Shown: positions 13,435 through 25,879, counted from the first letter of the stretch. The stretch is DNA of 64,000 bases from Balanoglossus misakiensis (GCA_040954595.2 CM082585.2:11346001-11410000); one strand, 5' to 3'. Translations and numbers: made by a program. The notes: a model not told the origin generated them from the sequence alone.

Positions 13435-14126
13435 CCTACAAAATCGACACAAACTCAGGGGGATCAGTCGGTTGAACCGACGGTGAGGATCTTCGTTTTA
13501 AAAAAAAAATTATTATCATTTATATTTTTAGATGGTTGGGTTGGGTCGCCGTCGAAAATACAAAGGAAGAGTTGTTTGACTTTTAAAACTTCTTGGTTTG
13601 TTAGCCGAGACCGTTATACCATGTTTGTTGGTTGGAATCAGCATGTGATCACGCGGGCGCTGCTTTCAAAATTTCACAAAATTCCACGGGCCACAAATTC
13701 CCTTACACTTTATACTTCAGTCGCCACAATGAGCACTCAGAAAGAGATTTCTCATTGCACATGTGAAAAAATCATCAATATTCATCCTCAGATGGTTAGT
13801 AAATAAAAAAGGACAACAAGATGAAATCATAACAGCGCTTTAAAAAATGCGATTTTATTTAGTTCTGTATCACCTGTGGGTCGTCTCATGCTTCAGAAAT
13901 CGCGAGCTTCTCTCTGCTGCCCATTCTGAGTTTTCCCATGATAATCTGTTGGATCCATGCTTGACTGGACATCTAGCGCATTGTTTACAGTGATGGCTAT
14001 CACAACGAGTAGAAATAAATATTTATTGGGGGTAATTCGGGTGCTCGCCTTTCAAAAACACGCAGTCTGAAATTTGATGTAATTATACAATGGTTCTTAA
14101 CAACTGTGTGGAAAGCTTGGAAGTTT

Positions 14127-14139
14127 GGGGGGGGGGGGG
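14127..14139 (+). repeat. Poly-G tract (13)
   Basis: Uninterrupted G run, counted directly. Confidence 0.85.
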
Positions 14140-14456
14140 TAATCAGTTTGTAAGGATCTTGTAATTGGCTTTCCTGGAGTTAAGATTCCTGGGTGTTAGT
14201 TTGCTTACAGATGAGAGGGGGCTCAGCTCAACGTGATTTGAAGGGCTCTCGCTGTGATAAAAGTTTGGCGTTTGAGTCAACGCTGACAAATCTATCGGGG
14301 GCAATGGTAGTCACACTGCAGCTGGCTTGCAACCAACACTGCTCATAAGGCGTGACTCGTTTGAATGGATTAGGTTCACCCAGGCGAAACAAATGGCTGC
14401 CCCTACATACCAACCAGCGCTAGTACCTATTCCCACGGGCTTAAAAATCGGTCCCA

Positions 14457-14464
14457 ATTTGCAT
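14457..14464 (-). promoter_or_regulatory. POU octamer (ATTTGCAT on plus)
   Basis: A perfect octamer in reverse orientation, about 60 bp before a CCATCTTGG (YY1-like) site at 14528-14536. Confidence 0.22.
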
Positions 14465-15907
14465 GATGTTTGGTTGGGTCTGCGGGCCACCCAAAGGAGT
14501 CGTGTTTTTCAAGGTGGGTGGAGGAGGCCATCTTGGACAGGCTTGGGGAGAGAAAAAACAACGACAACTTTGACGACCCCCGCGACGCGGCGGTGAAACT
14601 TCTCCGATACTCCGCCACCGCGCCGCTCCCGTCACTGCGAACGGTAGAATAAAGGTAGCCCCCACTAAATCAAACAGAACGCATTGAGGAAAAAGCCGGT
14701 TTCTTTGTTTGGCGTTTCACCAAATTTCTATGCTTGCATTGTCAGGTACACACAGGCGTATTAGTGCTATGCTCCACCGGTTTCAATGGAGTCTTTTCAA
14801 GCCCTTTCAATATTAATAGCCGAAAGGTGCAAGGGACCGTCTTTGTTCTACCATAGACTATCACTGACACGCTGTTGGGGTTTACAAATTGCAAAACCAA
14901 TGAACGCTTCTGAGAGTCCGTTATGTTTCAGTCCGAAACTTCGGTCGAAATTTCGCTGATTTTCCCTCGAGTGGTCGGTTTCGGCCACACCTGCGTTGCT
15001 TACCGGGTTAATGCATGCATACCATTTTCGCTTGATTTGAGGCCAGGTAAAAGTTGTCCACTCTACATGTCGTCTTATGTGTGCGCAGGCTGTTCACTCG
15101 GCCGTGAAAAACAACCCCACTTGCGATAGGTCAACGCCTTCCCATATTGCAACGCGCCACGGCTGGAAAAAAAAACGAATGAAAAAAAAAGTTGACCACG
15201 CCCCTATGTAGGCGGAGCTTAAGAGCCTGTTGATTCCTGTTCAAGTTCCAACTCGAATCAAACATCACCGCGGAAAAATGCGAATATTCCTCAAGTTGGA
15301 TCAACTGATTCTTAAAAAAAAAAGCGGAACACTTTTTTATCCGAATGCATGTGAAAGAAGAACTAACTCAGAAGAAAAGGTCGAAGATGGAAACGACATC
15401 TTCTCCCCAGAGCAGACAGCGTAATTTACTCTGCAAGAACAAATTTCGTCAAATGTTGTTCCTTGACTAGGCTTTTGTCAAGAGAGACAGAGATTCGTTC
15501 GAAGATCGTGAGCTGATGCGCTCATCGTCAAATAAAATAAGGTGTGCGAGATGGAATATAATAAACAGACGAGTACGCTGTGTGATTCTAGAGGGACGGG
15601 TGGTCGACGACAGGGATGCCTGTTGTCAAGTGCTGATTCTCCCGCCCAACCGACGTGATGCATTCACGGATCCGAAGAAAGCGTCGGCGCAAAAGTGAAG
15701 CCGTGACCACAAGCAGTTTATACTGCAGCTGACAACGACTTTCAGCTCGTATGCGCCGAGTTTTAAATTAAGGAGACTTCGCGATGCCATATGACATTGT
15801 TGCGACCGACGGCGTCACTAAAGCAATAAAATCGAAATCCTGCGCAAAAATAGATTTTATTTCCTCGGCATATATATACCGATTAAAATTGTTTGTTTGG
15901 ATGCACC

Positions 15908-15921
15908 GTTGCTATGGTAAT
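15908..15921. promoter_or_regulatory. X-box-like GTTGCTATGGTAAT
   Basis: Matches GTNRCY-AT-GGTAAC except for the last base. It lies in AT-rich noncoding DNA. Confidence 0.28.
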
Positions 15922-16380
15922 ATTGCCCTAGCGAACAGAGGGCAACAAGTTTGCGCAAATTACAAGAGGTAGCACGGAACACAGAAAGCGTTTTTTTCTT
16001 TCGTACAACCATTTCGGACTGGAAAATTTAATAAGAGCTGTAAATAGGCTAGCCCGCAGGGGTACTGGGTGTTGGCAAAGTTAGGCTGACCTTTGACATT
16101 GCGGTGTGTTTTCTGCAAGACAGGAGTGGGCGACATCTTCGTCTCAACGAGTCGATGACTCCAAGACGCTTTGGGGCACTGACACATCCGCGCCACTGAA
16201 CCCAACCCACATTAAAGATGCTCTGTAGTCATTTCATGAGCTGCTATAAAATCTAAATTAAAGTCTCTTCGTCCGATTTCAATAAATTTACGCGCCGTTA
16301 ACTTACTCTGAGAGGAAAGCGTACGTATATTTTTCCATTATATTGCTTCCAATACATCCACTTTAGCTGTTTTGAAGTTT

Positions 16381-16440
16381 CTCTCTCTCTCTTTCTCTCT
16401 CTACCTATCTATCTCCCCCTCTGTCTGTCTCTCTGTGTCT
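16381..16440 (+). repeat. (CT)n-rich microsatellite
   Basis: CTCTCT with TATC and GTCT interruptions. Confidence 0.8.
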
Positions 16441-16990
16441 GTTCGAACTTACTCCATGACTCCGCACGTGACCTGTGGTCACCTCTGAGATTATACGCTT
16501 TCCTGTCACATAAAAGAAGAAACATTGCACGAAAACCCTCAGAAATCGTTCAAAAATGTTTATTTCACAGGAACATTTTGTGTTTTCTTCGGAATTGTTC
16601 CTACGGTGTAGAATTGTGTTTCTCCTTCAGCCCACTGTCTGAGGCTGAAAGCATTTTTTTCATCATTTTCAAAAAGTAAGGCAAATCGTTATATGCGTCA
16701 TATTATGTAGGCCTCCGGGGAAAACGCTAACACAAATGGACTGTCAAAAACGAAGATTAAAATCCTCACTAAGCCGACTACGCATAGTTAGCTGACTTTG
16801 GCTAAGTTATTAAAACGCACTACCAGGAGAATTTCCCTACACAGATCCCTGTCAGAACAGAAATTGGGTTGGATTTTTAATGGACTTGTTTGATAGGCTC
16901 TAAATCGCGTGATGATATCTGTATGAGGGGGGAAAGTTAACCCCGCATGGGGAATAACCATCCATAGTAATCAGCATGTTATAATAGAAA

Positions 16991-17150
16991 TCTTCTCAAT
17001 CACTCGCCAAAATTTCACTAAACGACATCATCTTGTCAATCGGCGCTAAAATTTAACCCAAACGATATCATCTTGTCAATTTTGTGCGAAAATATTAAGA
17101 TCAACCCCGTTTGTCATTTGTGCGCCAAAATTTTACCAAACAACAATTTA
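16991..17150 (+). repeat. Minisatellite, 40-bp unit, about four diverged copies
   Basis: Two clear units at 17001-17040 and 17041-17080 share GCNAAAATTT...AAACGAYATCATCTTGTCAAT. A more diverged unit follows (17081-17117), then a partial one beginning TTGTGCGCCAAAATTTTACC (17118-17150). A TCTTCTCAAT remnant precedes the first. Age and divergence suggest an old tandem duplication. Confidence 0.7.
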
Positions 17151-17929
17151 TTTTTTCCTCAACTTTCGATAATTGCGCCCGTGTTAATTCATCAAGCAAG
17201 AGTAGATATTTACTTGTTCGGCATACACAAATATCAGTTGCTATATATAAATAGCAAATTAAAATGAACTCGCAAATAAATTTGGTTTAAATCACGAAAT
17301 TTGAACAACTTAATGTTATGAGCATGTAAAACACGACCGCAAAGTAGCTCAATATATTGAACATAAAGCTCTGAATTGTCGCGTGTTCGCTTATCAACCT
17401 TAAAACCGAAAAAAATAAAGCGTCTTTGTTTATGGAGTGTGGAATACACCATCATGTAACATGAGATGTCAAATACGGGTCTGTAATTTCAGTTTCCGAA
17501 TAGACTCCGTCACCCTAATAGTATTTTAAGTAGTGTCAAAAAGAAGATTTGACATTTTTCATTAAAGTTGGAATTTTTCCTGAACAAATGTCAGTAATCT
17601 TTGATAGAAATGTTGCCTTCTAGCAAGAGAGCATAGATTCTCGAATTGTTGACCCGATCGATCAAAAGTATTTCACACTGCTATTTAATGTTTTTGAAAG
17701 TGATATTTTATCGCTTTAACTCCTTGTCAATCAAGTCTACGGGATGGGCGAATCATTCGTATGTCGAAACCTTGGGTAACTTCAAGTTTTGTGGTTTCCG
17801 TCGCCGAAGGGAGAGGGGGGTCCGGTCGAATCTTGATTTGTATGAGAGAATCAAGTGGAGCAAGCTTAGTGCTCTCGCGAATCAAGTTGACTCTTTAAAA
17901 GGTTAACTTTTTGGTGCTTGAAGAACTGT

Positions 17930-18610
17930 TTTGACTGGTTACACTTTATGGATTAGGGATGTACGTGGGTGTCTGTGGGTTTGTATGGTGGGAGTGACGT
18001 TGTCTGGAAGTGGTTGGCCAAACGTCGATGGTGCATTGGTACCGTCTGATTCATTGTATTGACCATTCCCCCTGCAGGTGAAATGTGTCAAACACGGAAC
18101 TGGAGATATCGTGCAGAATGAATGCCTAGCCAATTGGTACACGTTACAGTGTTAAAGATGGTAGGTCCAAGCGCGGCCATAGGGATGGGGTGGGGGGGGG
18201 GGGGTCGGTGGAATCGGTTGAGAGGCGGTTATTGCCACAGAGTAGTCCGTAAGTGGCACATGTGTGCACACTGGGGGGAAATGGCTTTAAGTGAGTCGAT
18301 TAACGGAAAGAGTTGGTGATGATAGGTCTGGAGAGAACTTGAAGCTGGGAGTGCAGTGGAGGGTTAGCGAGCGTGGAAGGTTAGCGGGCTTTGGTAATAT
18401 AGATTCAACAGGGAGAAAGTACAGTGGATGGAAGTGGTTTTTGTGGGTTTAGGTGAGCAGGACGTGGGTATTAGGAGTGGGCTCTGACAAAAAGGGTTCA
18501 GTGGGACTATACGTGGGAGCATAGTAGATTAATAGACACCGGAGGGTGTATGGCGGGTTCACGGCAGTGCTGCAAAGAACGGAAGTGAGGATGTGACAAA
18601 ACTGACAGAC
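17930..18610 (+). repeat. Strongly G-skewed block, possibly a decayed G-rich repeat
   Basis: On the plus strand G greatly outnumbers C for about 670 bp, including G13 at 18192-18204. Words such as GGAGGGTTAGCG, GGAAGGTTAGCGGG, GTGGGTTTAGG and GTGGGTATTAGG recur loosely, as in a worn G-rich satellite. No unit length is clear. The strand could form G-quadruplexes or R-loops if transcribed. Confidence 0.45.
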
Positions 18611-18814
18611 GACGATGAAACGTGAGAAAAAAAATGAAATTCTTGATTTACTGAATCCGCGCAGAGAAATGGGTCATCGATTTTTCCAGTGTGTATAATA
18701 GTTACTATGTTTTAGTAGTTCCAGCTGACAAGTGTTGGAAATAGAGGTCAGTCGCTATCAAGGATTTATGCTAGATAGAGCCCAATTTTCGCGTCACGTC
18801 GCGTATTTTCGCTC

Positions 18815-18828
18815 GTTTCCATGGTGAC
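18815..18828. promoter_or_regulatory. RFX X-box GTTTCCATGGTGAC
   Basis: Exact fit to GTNNCC-AT-GGNNAC. It lies just beyond the G-skewed block that ends near 18600. Confidence 0.35.
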
Positions 18829-20245
18829 ATTAATCAACATACAGGAAGAGCGTTAAATTAAAACCACTATCGTTTGCCACGAAAAGTGTCTGCAACGCGT
18901 AGAAACCCACCGGATGTACACCGATGCATTTTTGTGCCTGCTCTTCGGTCATTCATATTTCTGACACTTCGTGTGAGCGTATATTCAAGTGCGATGGCCT
19001 TCCCAAAACGGATGCCAGTTCGAATTAGCCAGGCGGCGACAATTTCACTCCCTCGGCAGTAATGACAGCCATTTACACGCTATGATTGCGAAATTGTTTG
19101 ATAACAAAATTACGCGGGTGAAAATTATGGAAAAAATGATTGCAACAGTCGGGGAAATTTCTGTCATTTTCGGATGAAATTATCACATAATAATTCACAA
19201 TCATCCTCCCAGTATGGAGAGTCCATGTTGTTTCCGGTAACCTTTGACCCCGGTATTTTGGTAGTGTTAAAATTTCCGTCTGTTTCCCCCTCTTGGTTCA
19301 AGTTTCGAACAGAGCGAAATACGAGTGGTTTAATAGAGATAAAATACACGAGGGGACAGATAAAATAGAACCAATCATTTGCAGGAAAAAGTGGCGCGAA
19401 CCAGATACTTTATTTGTGATTTCCTTTATTTTTTATCTGCAACTGCAACAGCAGTCGTGTGACTGTGAGATTTGGGAAAGTCTGTTCTGGTCTGGTTCAG
19501 TGTCCATGGATGTCGGTTTTGCGTGCTCGAAAAAAAAACCGAGGCGATTAAAGTCTGTATGATTGAAACGGTCCTGACAAAGACTGATGAATGTCATCCC
19601 GAGCTCCGCTGTTAACCTTCAAAATTCATCTTTCAATGACATCTATCTCTTAGCTGTTTGTATTTTGACGTATCGTTTTCGACTTTTTTTTCTCTTTTCA
19701 CACATGCGCGATAATGAGGGCCGGGTTACTGTCACCAACCGCATCGGTTGCGGTGGTAGCTCTGTTCGCTTCTGTCACACTTCAGTGCGTCTGCTTCCAT
19801 TCTTGTCTGGTCTTGTTGTGAAGGCTTTAGTAAACATTGTGGCAGGCAAGCAGCAAAGTGGAAAGCCTAGAGTCCGGGCCAACCGGCCGGCCCTTCAATA
19901 TGTTCGAACTCCGAGTGCGCAAGGGTTAATCGTCCGGTCAACACTGCACCGGCGCGGGTAGAGTTCAGTGTGTACACGTATGTGCGGTATATATATAGGT
20001 GAGCTCACTGTACCCGGGCGTGCCGTGAGCACCATCGAGGGTGGCCGCGGCCGACAGAGACAACTGCGGTGTTTACACGTGCCAGGTGCAACCCCAGCTC
20101 AGTGTGATGAATCGAAAGATAGCGATATTCGGTGCTAATTAGTATGCGTACCAGCTTGTTGTTCGTAGTTGACAGCTGATCACGGCCGTTACTCACACAC
20201 GCGGTAAGCAAATCGGCAAATTTATAGTTGTCGGAATCCCTTCAC

Positions 20246-20258
20246 ATGCAAATTAGTG
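20246..20258 (+). promoter_or_regulatory. Octamer plus homeodomain core ATGCAAATTAGTG
   Basis: This is a perfect POU octamer run into a homeodomain-type core, identical over 13 bases to the site at 57447. It sits in an AT-rich stretch next to the CpG-rich 19880-20060 segment. Confidence 0.3.
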
Positions 20259-23200
20259 TCGACCGAACCATTAATTTCCCCATAAATAATAAAATCATTA
20301 CTGCACGGGTAAACTGCTTCCATGCGGCACTCTCTTTGTTTTAAACTAAAAACCCCAACAGCAGAAAATCGTTATTTGGTAGCGTATGGTAGAATCCTGA
20401 GAGAATTTTTAGACGGCGAACATAAACTGCTGGCAGTCGCGTTTCTGTCACAGATCGGATTAAACTCGGCAAAGCGCGCGTGTTATAGATTTATGAAAAA
20501 AAATGGGAGGAAATCCCAGAAATTATAAATCGGTGGGGTTATTCACTAACCCGTGATGATGTATTGTACGAATCGTGAGTTCAGTATTTAAAAGTCCTCA
20601 TTGCTCATAGTATTACTGATGATTGTTCGTCCCCTCACACGTATAGAAATTCCCACTTTTCACTTGTTTAAAAGGAGCAATGGCGTCTTTATAAAGCTAG
20701 TGTAAATAAAATCCGCTGCAGCACAAAGGATCGGGGATACCCTTCTATTTTTGTACGTCCAATCGATGGATGGGGAGTTTTGCTATTTACTACGTAGCTA
20801 CGTTCGCCACAGCAATTGTACTATCACCGTTGTACAATCAACGACCATGCACAACAAACGATCTCTTACAATGAGCCATTTGTCGAAGACAATCTCGATA
20901 GTTACGCTCGGTACTCATGAGTTGCGTTAGCTATTTTTATTTTCTTTTATGGTTTTATAGCATATTATGGGATAATAGTGGGCATTTCGTCACCCTGTTT
21001 ACAGCGCCGCGGGTGTGTTTCCGTTCACGTTTTTCAGCGCCCGGAGTGGATGACCTGTGTCGTTTGTTGATGGAAAAACATGTGACGTCTCTTATTTGTA
21101 TTGTTTAATTTACAGACACACAACAACAGGCGTCATCGTTGGTTGATCGCACCCCTACACACAAATCAAACCCTGCTTCTCTTCGACCACTGTGAAATGT
21201 TCGATTTATACTGACACTTATAAACTAATTACCTATTTATCTCATTCCCGCCAAAGTTGTAATATTTTTAGATTCGTTCAAATTTTGTTGGTTCTGATCG
21301 CTTTGGTGATGACGCCAGCGTACCCCGCTGGTAAGATAGATGTAACTGTCAGTGAGAAGTCGCGTCGTTATGGATACCGTATTTGTGTTGTGTATGTAGT
21401 GTTTAATCAACCACTTTAAGGGGTGTATATTTAGCTTAAATGTTAAGCGGGGATTTTTTGCTCTGGTCACTAAAGTGCTCATCAAATACCATCGGGTGTC
21501 GCGCGCTTTTTTGGGAAGGGGAGGTGGAACAGTCGTAAAATATTGGAGTAACTTTTCTTTTTCTTTCCCACCGGGCATGAATGGTAAGTCGTGGGACTTT
21601 AAGGTTTGATGGACTTTTTATGGCGTTATTTATTTACGACGCGCCCGCAGAAGAGCGTCATTGGCCATGCGGGCTCAAACATGTGGACACGCATGAAAAC
21701 CAAACGCGCCGCTCGTCAGAACCCAACCCAAGAACAAATTTAGAAAGTTAAGTAAACGACCCACAGCTTGTCATCGTGACGTTGTTCACGGCATCTGCAC
21801 GGTGCCCCAAATAAAAAAAAATAACAACGACCGAAATCGATACGTCGCTATCTGCCGCGACAAAGGAGAAATATAAAGTTTGACTTGTATTTTAGTGCAG
21901 ATTTTGGTCGCATACAGCTGAGCTGGATCTGGTTGGTTCAACACGTCGTAAATATGATCTCGTTAGCTTGTAAACTGAGCGACTTTTCGGCAGTTTTTGG
22001 CCGTAGCTTTTATTCGCGACATTAAAACAAGGAGACAACAGTTCGATGACATTTATAGGGTCAGCGCCATCGTGAAACTGACACCAGCGCGCAGCAAAGC
22101 TGGCGAAATATTACATGCAATATCACAGAGGCGGCGGATGGGTACCGGTGATATTGTCACAAGGGATCGAAAGCTGTGATAATGAGCTTTCAACGCAGAC
22201 GACAGAAAGCGCACTGAAGGTGGGGTTGCTGAAAAGCCCGATGTTTGAAACGCTCGTGTCATCTGGGGTGTAAAGAGTGTAAGTGCAACGGTGATACGCG
22301 CGATAACGAGGCGATCGCCATCGTGATTATGGAGCTGAGGTTAGCTGCCGGATGATTGACAGGCGCGCAGGCATCCAGCAAGACTGCGATAATAGGGAGG
22401 AATATGATCACATATGCTGACGATACGCTAGACCGGAAATCGAACAAAATATCAAATGGCTGGCGATGTTTTGCGCGCGCTTATTAACAGTCGCACCAAA
22501 TGACACGGAATGGGCTTATAATTAAACATAGCACACGCCTGAAAAGCAGAAATCGCTCCAAAATAAAAGTCATGCTAAAATATGAATAAAAGGTATTTTA
22601 ACAAGCGATATTGTTAGCGTATATGATCACACATTGGAAAATTTGACGTGCTGGTAATTGCTTATTAGCAAGCAACAAAAGGAAGTGCATCAGATTTATC
22701 CGTAACCCGTACAAACTCAAATTGGTAATGGGCAATTCCATCTGCCGAGTGCATCCCCTCCGGCAACCAAACTTCCGTTCATGATCAGAACTTACACACG
22801 CAGGAAATGTCTTCATTCAGTCGGGATTATTATTTTTAACGTTTTCAGCTTTTTTACGTGCTGTATTGGTGTTTATGCAACGCAGCCAGGCGAGGCTAAA
22901 GACCCGAGATTCAGGCACGTGTCCTTGAAAAGGGTGTGTGTATGTATTTTTTTCTTAAGGAAGTGTCAATCACGCGTGCGTGGACGATTTCAGAACACCG
23001 AGAAAACCTTGAACAAAACCGGAAGTAACTTGAAAGGTCCGTTTAAATAGAAAAAATCAAATTCGACTATAGATTTCCCAAGGGATTTAACCATTTTTCA
23101 CACGATCAAAAATATATGTTAAATTGCAACGGCACCTGGAAAAGATTAAATTTAAATTTTTCTCAAATTCCAGAATTCCTGATTCTGTGTTTCAAATCGG

Positions 23201-23276
23201 CTTAGCCTTCATCACTACTCCCGTATCATCAGAGGGGATTGTGACACATGTATGATTTCAACTCATACAGAATTTA

Positions 23277-23288
23277 TATCACGTGATA
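23277..23288. promoter_or_regulatory. Palindromic E-box TATCACGTGATA
   Basis: A 12-bp perfect palindrome centred on CACGTG, 260 bp before the CRE/E-box cluster. Confidence 0.27.
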
Positions 23289-23533
23289 GGGGATGCCCGA
23301 CCACATCAAATTGAAACGGAAATGCCACAGAAACGTTTTCTATTTAGTTCAATGCCGTGACCCTGGCTCCTGGGTCCACTCGGTTCACTTCCAATAATTA
23401 AGTTACGCGATTGGAGTACGTGGTCGAATATAGACAGTAGTTATAATGCGTGGTTTACCGTACGGTCGTTGTAATCGTACAACGATAGGAAGGAACGCGA
23501 CCACGGAGGATGCATGACGCGCGCAGATAAGAG

Positions 23534-23556
23534 TGACGTAATGTCACGTGACGTCA
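23534..23556. promoter_or_regulatory. CRE / E-box cluster
   Basis: Within 23 bp there are TGACGTAA (23534-23541), TCACGTGA (23544-23551) and TGACGTCA (23549-23556). The E-box and the second CRE overlap as GTCACGTGACGTCA. bZIP (CREB/ATF) and bHLH-zip (USF/MITF/TFE) factors would compete or cooperate here. Confidence 0.4.
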
Positions 23557-23944
23557 AACTGTCACGTTCAGCTATGTGGTATTGTAGACTCACAAGTCTT
23601 CCATACGCCCTTCAGTGACCAAGTCGTGACGGATTTGGCGATATAATTCTATACGTTACACCATGGAGTGTTTTGTGGTTTTCATAGTTTGCCGTGTAAT
23701 GTTATTATGTTGCTATTTGGACGAGAGAGGGCTAGGATAAGGGGTCTTGCTGTCAACCATGTTACAACATAGGCTTGTGCCATGTATTTGTACTCACCAA
23801 GACATGCCGACTCCTCGCTTGCCCCCGAAGTGTTGTCACCACGGCGATATACACATCTGGACTTTACACGCCAATAAACGTAATCCCAAAGCAACAGGAA
23901 GAACTGACATTTCACTATTTACAAACAATCGCGAAGGTTGACAT

Positions 23945-24660
23945 CCATGAACATCCATCCAGTCAGAAGAAAATCAGCAGGTGTTGTTGCGAAGAAGTAC
24001 CAGGATGACACAGTCTTCTCTCGAATCGCCGATTTATTCGACCATGGATACGAACCAATACGAACTAATACGAACTCATGGGCACAAGCTATTTACATTT
24101 CTAGGTCCAAAACTTTAACTACAGTGAGACAAAACTGTTAGGCTTGTCTCATATTTAAATCAAGTATTGAAATGCAAAATAAAGTGTTAAAATGCAAATT
24201 AAGAACGACGGGAGTGGTTCTTCTTTTCTCCAGGTGTCACCGCACGGTCTAACAGGGTCACAGCTGTGCCATCGAAAGCCCTGTTGGGCCCATTCCATGC
24301 TAATTAGGCCTACACTGATTTTCCACCACTTGATGAACATTATTTGTATACTAGTTTGTCTGAAATAAAGCAGAATTTATCACTATTAGGACCTTAGCTT
24401 GTCAAAAAAGTAGGCCTAGATTGCAGCTGAGTGTAGAAAGGTTGCGTAATAGATATAGAATTTTTCCATAATAAAGTGTAACCATTTTTATTTACAAATA
24501 GTGCATGAAAAGTGTCGTGGTAAACGGTGCCTTGGAGAGTAGTCACAGTAGTTCATATCCAACAAGCCAAGAAGAAATCAACAGGTGTCAGTAGCGTCCA
24601 ACAAGGTCAAGAACGTGCCATTTGAAAGCCTGTTAGACAAGATCGAGCACCATTGAAGAT
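23945..24660. repeat. Diverged dispersed repeat, about three partial copies
   Basis: The stretch 24224-24300 (CCAGGTGTCACC...GTGCCATCGAAAGCCCTGTT) resembles 24568-24645 (ACAGGTGTCAGT...GTGCCATTTGAAAGCCTGTT). The left part of the second copy, CAAGAAGAAATCAACAGGTGT, also resembles GTCAGAAGAAAATCAGCAGGTGT at 23961-23984. This looks like an old repeat family (possibly a short transposable element), but I see no terminal repeats or coding remnant. Confidence 0.45.
24192..24201 (+). promoter_or_regulatory. Octamer plus homeodomain core ATGCAAATTA
   Basis: This third copy of the ATGCAAATTA decamer lies just before a segment of the diverged repeat near 24.2 kb. Confidence 0.25.
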
Positions 24661-25024
24661 GACTGGGCCTCTTTGACAAGTCTTGACTACAAATGACACA
24701 CATGAATTGGTACTGCTATAGACCGATTGCATGAGACTAAACGCACTTCTTCGCTTTAATACTGGCCCTTCAAAACTCTCTAGTATAAAATCGATTCAAC
24801 GATCATGCTTACTGAGATTTTGAAGCATGGGAAATGAATTGAAGTCTCCTCCCCTCCCCTTCCCCACGCAATAAAAAAAGAAATGCGATTTCGATGCGTC
24901 ATTTTATGATCGGCGGGCCCCTTGCGTGTGTGGTCATTAAACTTAACACAAAAGCAATATGATCAAGCGACCCTTCTGTGTACAACAACAAAACACTGCT
25001 CTACAGTTTATAGTTAGAAAACAA

Positions 25025-25119
25025 CTGTCACGTGACAGTGGCGCGGCAGTTGTTAAAATAAGGAAGAAAATGCAAACACGTTCACCCTTCCCATCATCGT
25101 CAACAACTGGTCACGTGAC
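25025..25119. promoter_or_regulatory. Two GTCACGTGAC E-boxes
   Basis: CTGTCACGTGACAG (25025-25038) is a perfect 14-bp palindrome, and GTCACGTGAC recurs at 25110-25119, 82 bp further on. GTCACGTGAC is the extended E-box bound by the MITF/TFE/USF family. Confidence 0.33.
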
Positions 25120-25879
25120 AGCGGATGCAATGTCGCCGAATCCGAAATGTAACTTCTTGGGCTTTGAGTTTAGAAATATATTTCATTCCGACCGCATATT
25201 TGCGTGCGAGCATTTGTGTGTAGACGAATGCCTAGACATAGAGACACGCATTGTATTATTTGAATACTGCGTTCTTGTCTGCATTGACACTGTCGTCAAT
25301 TACACAGCGTTGGTTTACAATACCAAGGTCAGGTTTTTCTAATTTCCGAGGTTTTGTCAACTACAAGAATGAAACAGCGCTCCCTGTATCGCTAGTAAGT
25401 GAGCGCCCCTTAGTCAGTGGTGACATTACGTTAATTGAAATAGACATGATCTCAACATTACTCGGTGGGACAGTTACAAGGCCTAATAGAACTCGGTCGA
25501 CAGCAATGAGTGGTTTATACTGCGTGGAAATTAGTTGGGACTTTGTTTGGAAGCACCTCAGAGTGCGTGCTGGCATATGGTGACGTGTTGAAACTGGAAG
25601 ATGGCTCCACCCGCCAAGCTGTTGAAAAAAAATCAAATTAAGGCAGGGTGCGAGGATGCGGCCTTGGATTAAGTAACAGCCCCTACATCAAATGACTGTT
25701 TTGCGCCGTATGATTCGTCACCATACGCCACCTTGACAAATGTATCTCCGATTAATGGAAACGCGCGTAAAACCTCACCCAGGCGCATAAGGAATTATTA
25801 CTCATCATTTTAAATACAACTGTGCCCTCGGAAAAAAAATGTGGAGACGCTTTTTGTCTGACGTGGGAACTAGGCGATC

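Larger units (their letters stand above)
12740..13440. promoter_or_regulatory. CpG-rich, motif-dense block (possible promoter or hub)
   Basis: This roughly 700 bp block has more CpG and GC than its surroundings. It carries YY1-type sites at 12754 and 13126 in opposite orientation, a full CRE at 13291, a TTTGGCGGGAAA (E2F-like) site at about 13250-13261 and an X-box-like palindrome at 13418. Long open frames on both strands (up to 170 codons on the minus strand, 12660-13172) are expected in GC-rich DNA and match no family I know. An unannotated promoter, perhaps bidirectional, or a strong enhancer are the main options. Confidence 0.35.
13441..17929. other. Intergenic: no gene recognised
   Basis: Noncoding DNA with a G13 run (14127-14139), an octamer (14457), a YY1-like CCATCTTGG (14528), an X-box-like site (15908), a CT microsatellite (16381-16440) and the 40-bp minisatellite (16991-17150). 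Confidence 0.6.
18611..23276. other. Intergenic: no gene recognised
   Basis: Contains an X-box (18815), a CpG-rich stretch around a TATATATA (19880-20060), and an octamer/homeodomain composite (20246). The AT-rich remainder shows nothing I can name. Confidence 0.55.

Noticed and set aside
19980-20030. TATATATA within a CpG-rich stretch as a promoter
   Set aside because: The TATA-like run is a simple repeat, no initiator lies at the right distance, and no exon or donor follows convincingly.
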